Assembly: GCA_036971615.1 (NCBI GenBank)
Contig: JAYKKR010000019.1
Span: 1-64,000 of the forward strand
Source: Amyloporia xantha
Lineage: Eukaryota; Basidiomycota; Agaricomycetes; Polyporales; Adustoporiaceae
DNA: 64,000 nucleotides
Direction of reading: 5' to 3'
Shown here: piece by piece, positions 56,721-64,000 of the stretch
Numbering within the stretch: the first letter of the stretch is position 1
How the letters are laid out: every line of letters starts with the position of its first letter
Made by a program: the position numbers and the translations under genes
The notes under the pieces: generated by a model
The model's database searches: none
Seen by the model: the letters and a program-made list of their open reading frames with translations, nothing else
What the model was told of the DNA's origin: nothing

Positions 56721-58482
56721 AACTCGGATGATAGTAAACAGAACGAAACTTACTACGGATTCCTCCTGTGCCCAAACAGGGTATAGTAAGCGCTGTTACT
56801 GGTTATCTGGCATTTCATACCCTCTTCGACACGCATATCCGAGAATCGTCATGGATCTCGGATCGTATTCGCGTTCGCAAAATTGTATCGTGTTATACTA
56901 TGAGTCTCGTAGCAGCAGCAGCAGCAGCATTGTTTTCAGAAGAGAATAATGTTCCGTCAGAGTGTCCAGCGTAGAATTCGGAGGATGCAAATGCTCAAAA
57001 CGTTTTAGCCAGTAGCCAGCAGGACACGCACTGCTGAGGAGGACGGGGACGACAGTGGACGACGTTCTTGAACTTGAAGCGCAGAGACTCGAGAGGCGCC
57101 CATGTCGTGGCTGGGCGCTAACGCCGCCAGGCAGGTTCGAGTACTCTAAGTTGACTCTAAACCCTACATATACCCTGAGCGAGTAAATTATACGTGAATC
57201 CTCTCCTGACATGCTCTCCCGCAACTCTACCGCTCAAATTTTTTCACTCAAAAGGTGGGCATAAGTAATCATCGTCGTTATCCGTCTGTCGTCTTGTAGG
57301 CACAGTGACGCTCACTACTAAAAGCTGAAGACATTCCAAAGATTCTACGGTATGCTACAGAGCGATGACACATATTGCACTGTACAGGGTCGTAATACTG
57401 CGCTTACTCGAAATGTATTACTAATTCACTGCCGCACATAACGAGGATTTACGTCGGCCGTTACCTCGGACGTGAACCAATACTCGACGCCCGTTGTCTA
57501 CCCATAGTTCGGCGTTATCTGTGTGCATCTCTGAGGCAAGACATCCACATGATGATGGGATGCCAACCACAAACCCAAGGTGCGTTTTCTTATTGGCCAT
57601 AATCATGGAAGCATCAAGCTGAATGGACTGATTAATTGATGCGTTCAACTGCTCATGAGGGGTATCATCACCAGTCATTCGGGCTTTCGGCATCATCACT
57701 AGAAAAAGAGGCGCGCTGCTATACTAGGCCCTGTGTGCGATCAGGGTCGTCGCGCAGTTCATTTTGCGCAGTCCTTTCTATCGCCTTTACTTCGCTTATA
57801 AAAATGCCGTTGTGTAACATATGACTTTAATCATCACGAGACAACACTTCCGGCTATTGCATACTGATACGCGGCATGGAAACTTCGATATTGTTAAGGG
57901 GCATCGGTCGCTGATTCCAAAGCAGAAGCAAAATACAACAACGAAACAAACATTGACCCACAGTAGAAAGCGCGAAGGTCGCGCTTCAGAGATCCACCCG
58001 ATGTCTTATTCACCGCCGATGTGAATACACTGCTACATTTGCAGGAAGAAGTTTGCCGATAGCCTGCCGGTTCCGTATAAACGTGAGTATTTGTGTCATC
58101 ATCACTAATCCTGGACTCACAGTTTCAAGAATGTCTCTTTTTGTTCTGATAGTGACTACAAAACAAACACAATCTTCACCCGGGTGCTTCAAACCCTAGC
58201 TGGAACGACTGTTTGGTGTCAATTTGTGGGCTCACCGATGTAATCGAGTGTGGTCATCTCACAAGCGTCCGAAGTCACTGCGCACTGTAGGTGCGCTTTT
58301 GTTGTGGGCACATACCGCATGGTGCTGGAGAGTTATGTTTGTTTATCGGAAGACCCATCGTCACGGTTTTTGGATTTCATGTCAACATTCACAAATGATA
58401 CCATAACATCGTCAGAGCCTTTAGAGACTGTCTCTATGGTTCTATACCTTGGCAAATTCCAAGTGATCTCCCTAGTAGCACC

Positions 58483-60531
58483 ATGACCGGCGTTGATCTC
58501 CATCTTCAAGCTACTGTCGGATGTACATTTATCGGCGTACTTCTTGCTACGATGTCAGCACCATTTGTCTTTCTATTCAGAGTTTTTGACGTTAACTTGC
58601 ATATGATACCACAGATTGTACGGCTGCACTCTTGCACAAACTACATTCTACTTTAAAAACTATCCCGCAGATCACTTTCCCTTGAAGGTTTTGGTAAGCC
58701 TTTCGTTGTCTGTGCTGTCAACCTCTTCAATCGGCGTTCATATTCCGAACTCTGTAGGTGGTTATTCTGCTGTCTGTCAAAATTACATTCTGTGAGCTTG
58801 CTTCTTCACTCATTCACTTTCATCAGGATTCTCGATACTGCGAAGGAGATGATTGCCATTCAGGTTATTGTATGCTTCTGTGCATCGGACAGTCGTTGAC
58901 ACTTGCAAGCAGCTTCTATGGTTTTATTTGATTGGGGGTCATGGGGACCCTGAGAATCTTGCTGCGATACCAATGTAAGTCATTGCTTACATGTGGATCG
59001 GAGGGTGTAATCTCATACTGTTTTCAGAACATATGGAGTTCGAATTTTTTTGATTTACCTTTTTTGTCGCTAACTGAAAAATAACAGGCTGAACATGTCG
59101 TCGCGGTACGTTTGATGGATCCAATAGGTGGCAGAATCCTATGATATTCAACTTCATTCAGGCGCTTGCAATCCTTTTGGTGCAATGGTCCGTGCTTTGA
59201 GGTCCTGCGACGCTATACTCGATGTTGATCCTCTTCTTCAGCTTCTACATACGAAACATATGGGGAAGTAAGGTCCTCTTCCCGTAATTTCCTTCAACAT
59301 AGTACTGACATGCTTTGCTCTTAGTTTCCCCCGCTAACAAGTGTCGTATGCTGCTGACTGTAGTAGGGGTGAGTTTGATCCGTCAGGTTCAATTCGAACG
59401 GAAGTAAAAAAAAACATTGTGTAGACTTTATTAGCACTAATCTCGTTCGGTGTGGAATCTCGTCTTGTGCAACGTACTTACACACTAACGAATCGAGATC
59501 TTCGAAGGTGGCGGAATGGGTCAGTATATAACATTCTCGTCTAGAAGGTCTTTGCATCAGGAAGCTGATGACGCTTCGTGTTATTTCAGGTCTCGTATGG
59601 GGCATGTCAGTGGGATATTCTGGTTATCGGACTTTTGAAGCCTGAATTGACTTCATCCAATTTTGTCAGATATCAAACACATGCTATCAAGCAAGCGCTG
59701 TCCCACGTAACTGTACGTCGCATGAGTTAACGCGCTTTGTTCCCGCAATGTCATTTCTCTGCTGCAGTATCCTGGTTTCACGCAGTTAGTTTCGGCTTTA
59801 ATTACCGACATTTATATCGCGTCATCGTTAAGCTTCATTTTGCATGGCTCTAGGACTGGATTTAGTCCGTGAGTCGGTTACACACTATGCATGAATGTTC
59901 GCTAATAGTATACTCTAGGACTGAGACTTTACTCTCGAAACTGATCATATATGCCGCCAACCGCGGTATTCTCCTTTGGTAAGCAGAGGAAGGCTCTTGT
60001 ACCGAATCGTATCGCACCGCTACAATGCATGATACTGAACAATAGAACAGCATAATACAGATCGCGCAGCTAGTAACTGTAAGCTTCGTCGGACCTGTTC
60101 TTATGCATTGCTCAATCTGCTGAATGCTCCGGACAGTACATTCGGGATTACAAAACAGGCACAGTTACGACTGAGGTTATCTATTTTCCTCAAAGCACAC
60201 GTAAGAAATCTCTCTATCATCCTCATGGTTGTTGAGACCGGTTGTCTTTGACGTAGTATATGTCAATACGGTTTTGGCCGCGTGAGTGCTCCCATTGCCA
60301 AATTTATTTCCGTTATTGAAGAACTACATCTGTAGTCTGAATGCTCGTCACCATCTAAGACACATTCACAATCATACACGTGGCATCCTCTCGTCCTTCG
60401 CGGTCCTTCCAGGTGTAGCTGTAAGCGGTGCTGCGGAAAATTCGGAAGAATCAATGCAAAAGTGGAGTCCAGAGAAGCCACATTTGCGCTCATCACTCAC
60501 TCACCATCGTCTTCAAATAGTTTCAGAATAA
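58483..60531 (+). CDS. DUF6534-type multi-pass membrane protein (paralog 2)
   Basis: Start ATG at 58483, exon 1 58483-58553 (MTGVDLHLQATVGCTFIGVL), then LYGCTLAQTTFYFKNYPADH after a GTCAGC...CAG intron. Later pieces follow the family order: VVILLS, RILDTAKEMIAIQ, FYLIGGHGDPENLAAIP, AEHVVA, ALAILLVQWS, FYIRNIWG, SPANKCRMLLTVVG, LVSALITDIYIASSLSFIL with HGSRTGF, TETLLSKLIIYAANRGILL, VVYVNTVLA and SLNARHHLRH, ending at a TAA at 60529. Splice signals flank most pieces. Exon layout is like the gene at 29147, including the weak GTCAG donor of intron 1. Function unknown. Boundaries in the middle are approximate and one or two exons may be damaged. Confidence 0.65.
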
Positions 60532-61228
60532 CAACGGGATCTTCTCCTGAGCTCACGCTTGCAGGTGAGGATCCAAGTGAAAGCTCGAACGCCTACGAGA
60601 TGCAGCACTACGATACGGAGTAGTCACAATTTGATATCGCATATGAACTGGCCATACTTGAAAGAGAATTTCTGTCTCCAATTCATTGAACCAGTGCTGT
60701 TCAGGTTGGCTTATGTCGATGTCTCGATGAGCCATGACATATCCCAATCATGATCGATAATCTGTGCCTGGACACGGTGGATACGATTCGATTGTTAATC
60801 CTGAAAATCACATGGAATCACATCGTTGATAGTCACCGGCCGTTCCGCACCACGCGGAATTGTGGACACTTGTGGACAGCTTCGTTCGCTAAGGCCAGCC
60901 TCGGGCATGGGCCGTGCGTTCTCGGCGGTGATACTGAGGGTCACCGCAAGTACGTCGGTCACTTCCGAACGCCTCACCTGCTGTACATATGGCACTGCAA
61001 GACAGCAAACATGGGATCCTGACCCGCTACTAGTATACACATTCCTACCGTCCTCTCATTCTGCCCCGAGATATTTCTTGGTGATACTTGGATCAGAATG
61101 TAAGCGCATGCTACTCGAGTATTTCAGCAGACCTGGACCAGAAGTTGACACAATTCAGACAGCAGTCTCTGGCGATTTCGTCGTCCTGCGTTCCATTTGC
61201 GCTAGTCCAAAGCGTAAAGAATAGCAGC
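60532..61228. other. Intergenic region upstream of the P450 gene
   Basis: No gene or repeat recognised; likely the promoter of the P450 gene. Confidence 0.45.
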
Positions 61229-63460
61229 ATGGAGACCTTCATTATCACGTGTGGTCTTGTAGCAATGCCTGCCTTGTGGATTGCGCTTTCAGCCTTATGG
61301 AAAAACCAGCGCAAGGTACGCTCACGAACTATCACTTTCATGAACATCCAAGCAGTTAATGACATTCCTCCCCAACGCAGTTGAGCCATATCCCGACTGT
61401 AGGCGGCTCATCATTGCCCTTACTTTCATATTACGGGGCGTTGAGGTATGTCTTACATGCGGCCGATATGCTTCAAGAGGGTTACGACAAGGTTCAGTCA
61501 CTCAAACCATTCCTTCCGTTCTTTGCCCATGTGTCTATATATAGAATAAGGGAGGCCTCTTCAAGTACGCTGAATTTCGGGGCTGGTTCGTCGTTGTAAA
61601 TTCCCCTCAGTTGATCGAGGAGGTGCGCAAGGCACCAGACGACCAGCTATCGTTCGGCGAATCTATTCGTGAAGTGAGATTCGCTACTCGCGATGCATAC
61701 TCTTCTGAAAGTTCCTGCTTTTAGGCGTTACAGATTGATTATACACTGGGTCTCAACATCCACCACAATGCATACCACGTACCCATTATTCAGTCTCAAC
61801 TTACACGTGGTCTCGCTGGGTTCCTTCCTGCTTTGCGCGATGAAATGATTGCCTCGTTCGGAGACGAAATTCGCGTGGACACTCACAGTACGCCGAGATC
61901 TAGGGAGCTCCTTCTGTCGCTGAGACTTTGGCACCAATGATAGAGTGGACATCTGTCTGTGTATTACCAGCAGTGACACAAATTGTCTGCAGGACAAGCA
62001 ATCGTGTCTTCGTCGGACTTCCTATATGCAAGTCTCTAACTGCCTTGCGCTGGATACATCACTGACACAAAAACGCGCTCGGTATCTTCCGGCTACTTTC
62101 TGGGATTGGAATAGGCAGGGATCCTGATTACTGCACCCTAAACAAGAAATTCACAGTCGATGTCGTGAAGGGTTCCGCAATCATCAATCTATTTCCGAAG
62201 TTCGCGAAACCGTAAGTATTATTCTGCCGTTAGCCCATGTCTGAGTTCCACATGCTAAATTTTGCTACTTGTTACAGGATTGCAGCTCGCTTTCTGACGA
62301 GTGTACCCGACAGTGTGAATCGTGGTATCAAGCATCTAGAGCCTATAATTTTGGAGCGCTTCCGTAAGATAGAAGAATGTGGAGAAGACAGTGAATGGAG
62401 TGACCGGCCCGTAAGTACTGTCTTGCTGTTTGACTTATTTGAGAGGTCCTGGAAGTTGTTCACTTATACGTGCTGGCGAATTCGTGCCAAATAGGAAGAT
62501 TTCCTGCAGTGGCTCATCGATGCCGCTGAAGGCGAAGAACGCACCGTTCGCGCACTGGTGCTTCGTATTTTGACTGTCAACGTGGGAGCTATACATACAT
62601 CATCAATGGTATGTATCCATCACTGCTCGCTTTCCTCGTGTCCTCGTTTTATACATACTGATCTTTGCGTATTGAAGGCTCTCACCCAAGCGCTGTTCTA
62701 CCTGGCAGCTTATCCACAGTATATCCTGCCCCTTCGTGAGGAAGTCGAAGCAGTCATATTGCAGGAAGGGGGCTGGACGAAAACTGCCTTGGGGAAGATG
62801 AGGAAGGTAGATAGTTTCCTCAAGGAAGTTGAACGGATGACAGGGCTCGGTGCAAGTACGTCCACAACCTCCGCTGCGCCCGCCTACCCTTCGAATCGCA
62901 TATTGAACTATTTGCAGGATCGCTCATGCGCAAGGCCATCTCAGATTTCCAATTCTCAGATGGAACGCTCATTCCTGCCGGGACGAACATCGCCGCAGCG
63001 TCACGAGCAATACACTTCGACAACACTATCTACCCGAATGCTAGTCAATTCAACCCGTGGCGGTTTTGCGACAGTGACGGAGACGGCGAGGGTATGAAGC
63101 ACCAGATGGTCACCACCAGCCCCGATTATCTCCTGTTTGGTCACGGGAAACATGCATGGTGCGTCCTGCCATTCAATATCGATCCGCATCCCGCAGTCTG
63201 ATTTCCTTACACACTGCTGCTTTCTTACACACCACCGCTTTCTTACATGTCGTCTACCTGCAATCTTTCGTATAATGACCGAATCCAGCCCAGGTAGGTT
63301 CTTCGCGGCCAACGAACTGAAGGTACTGCTTGCGCACGTCGTCACGACTTACGATGTGAAAATGGAGAAAGATGGTGTCCTTCCACAGTCCAAGTGGTTT
63401 GCGACGTCTCTCGTGCCCGACAGGAAGGCAGAGGTTCTGTTTCGGAAGAGGCAGACCTGA
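61229..63460 (+). CDS. Cytochrome P450 monooxygenase, 500 aa
   Basis: Membrane-anchored heme monooxygenase of secondary or xenobiotic metabolism. Eleven exons: 61229-61315, 61381-61491, 61551-61673, 61725-61887, 61944-62031, 62119-62211, 62278-62410, 62495-62608, 62678-62855, 62918-63158 and 63289-63460; they add to 501 codons. The first 25 residues are the TM anchor, followed by HIPTVGG. Then VVVNSPQLIEEVRKAPDD, DYTLGLNIHHNAYHVPIIQS, IVCRTSNRVFVGLPIC, the I-helix region NVGAIHTSSM, an SFLKEVERM helix with E and R of the usual type, FNPWRF, and the heme loop FGHGKHACPGRFFAANELK with the Cys ligand built across intron 10. This layout resembles the fungal ent-kaurene-oxidase-like P450 group. 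Introns 2 (GTTCAG donor) and 5 are the least certain. Confidence 0.88.
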
Positions 63461-63780
63461 GGATTGTACCGTCTGGTATCGCATGATGTATTGATGTACC
63501 AATAATTTCAGGACTGTTATGTGCACGCAGCGTCGAAGAATTTGACTCCACGCGAGCCACAGCATTTTGATCTATATAATGCATCACTCTTCAATGAACC
63601 GCTGGGTTAATCATATGCATAAAGATACTTCTAGTCAGTAACAGGCCCATCAATCTGCGTGCACAATAGGAAAGTCGATCGCTACAGCCCGCCTTCACGC
63701 ATTCGGTTCCCAGCAAACTTGGACATAAGGACTTTCCAAGCGACGAATTCCGAGGCCGAATGCCTTGATCCCCTCGAAAT
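63461..63780. other. Short intergenic region between convergent genes
   Basis: 3' flanks of the P450 and FOL1-type genes. Nothing else seen. Confidence 0.5.
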
Positions 63781-64000
63781 CTACGTCCAGAAAGCGGAGC
63801 CAACACGAACGACGTCGCCCAACTGTAACACGTCGTGCACGCGCACCACCGCGGCCTTCTGCTGGACAGCACAGCTCACAGCAGCCGCGGTCGCCCACCC
63901 CCTCTCATCAGGCCTCGTTTCTCTCCCAGCGTACGTCCCATCAGGGTCCGGGGAAGCCAGGATCGTCCCCAAGAACGACTTGCGCGACGTACCGATCAGC
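63781..64000 (-). CDS. Dihydropteroate synthase domain, C-terminal end of a FOL1-type protein (partial)
   Basis: The last ~72 residues of a minus-strand gene that runs off the window. They contain LIGTSRKSFLGTIL, GRETRPDERGWATAAAVSCA, VQQKAAVVRVHDV and DVVRVGSAFW before the stop at 63781-63783. These are the closing strands of the dihydropteroate synthase TIM barrel, including the SRKSFLG and RVHDV motifs that contact the substrates. In fungi this domain ends the trifunctional folate-synthesis protein FOL1. Only this end can be seen. Confidence 0.88.
   Translation of the reverse strand, partial: LIGTSRKSFLGTILASPDPDGTYAGRETRPDERGWATAAAVSCAVQQKAAVVRVHDVLQLGDVVRVGSAFWT

Noticed and set aside
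1..64000. tRNA and rRNA genes
   Set aside because: I saw no cloverleaf with A and B boxes and no rRNA segment on reading through, but without a covariance search I cannot exclude a tRNA.

Overview
The window is one end of a filamentous basidiomycete chromosome, probably an Agaricomycete. It opens on telomeric repeats, its genes are cut by many 46-65 nt GT-AG introns, and it carries gene types typical of that group: a KDZ transposon, DUF6534-type membrane proteins, tyrosinase, F-box/leucine-rich proteins, HAM1 and cytochrome P450. I cannot name the species.

Telomere and subtelomere (1-20618). About 187 bp of mostly pentameric CCTAA (TTAGG on the other strand) cap a head-to-tail stack of retroelement copies. 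These belong to the endonuclease-lacking, telomere-associated Penelope-like class (Coprina/Athena type). There are four coding copies: c1 191-3458, c2 8542-10269, c3 10906-16850 (the only near-complete one) and c4 16851-20593. A fifth, c5 10270-10905, is an internally deleted derivative. Every copy points its 3' end to the centromere, ends in CCTAACCTAA and is truncated at the telomere side, as expected if the RNA was reverse transcribed from the telomeric G-overhang. Each 3' UTR of c1-c4 holds a full hammerhead ribozyme core. c3 encodes an ORF1 protein with a 55-nt intron; splicing decides whether ORF1 ends at its own stop or runs on into the reverse transcriptase. Between c1 and c2 lie two tandem truncated copies (B1 and B2) of a decayed gene unit with arrays of palindromes about 70 bp apart. 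B1, B2 and a 25-bp remnant at 20594 share exactly the same right edge.

Chromosomal genes (20619-35219). These are a small unknown gene (-), a HAM1-family gene (+), SEC61 alpha (-), a many-exon DUF6534-type membrane protein gene (+) and tyrosinase (+).

KDZ transposon (35228-48700). This 13.47-kb element has 453-bp near-identical terminal inverted repeats and a perfect 8-bp target duplication, CGGCAAAT. It carries a CxC2-type KDZ transposase (-), an unknown basic protein (-), a proline-rich protein ending in a Caulimo_VI/RNase H1 N-terminal domain (-) and a 691-aa unknown protein (+). I see no TET/JBP dioxygenase.

Right part (48701-64000). Two tandem F-box genes (-) come from a roughly 2.4-kb duplication. 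They are followed by an unresolved locus, a P450 C-terminal relic, a second DUF6534-type gene (+), a complete 500-aa P450 (+), and the 3' end of a dihydropteroate synthase (FOL1-type) gene (-) running off the window.
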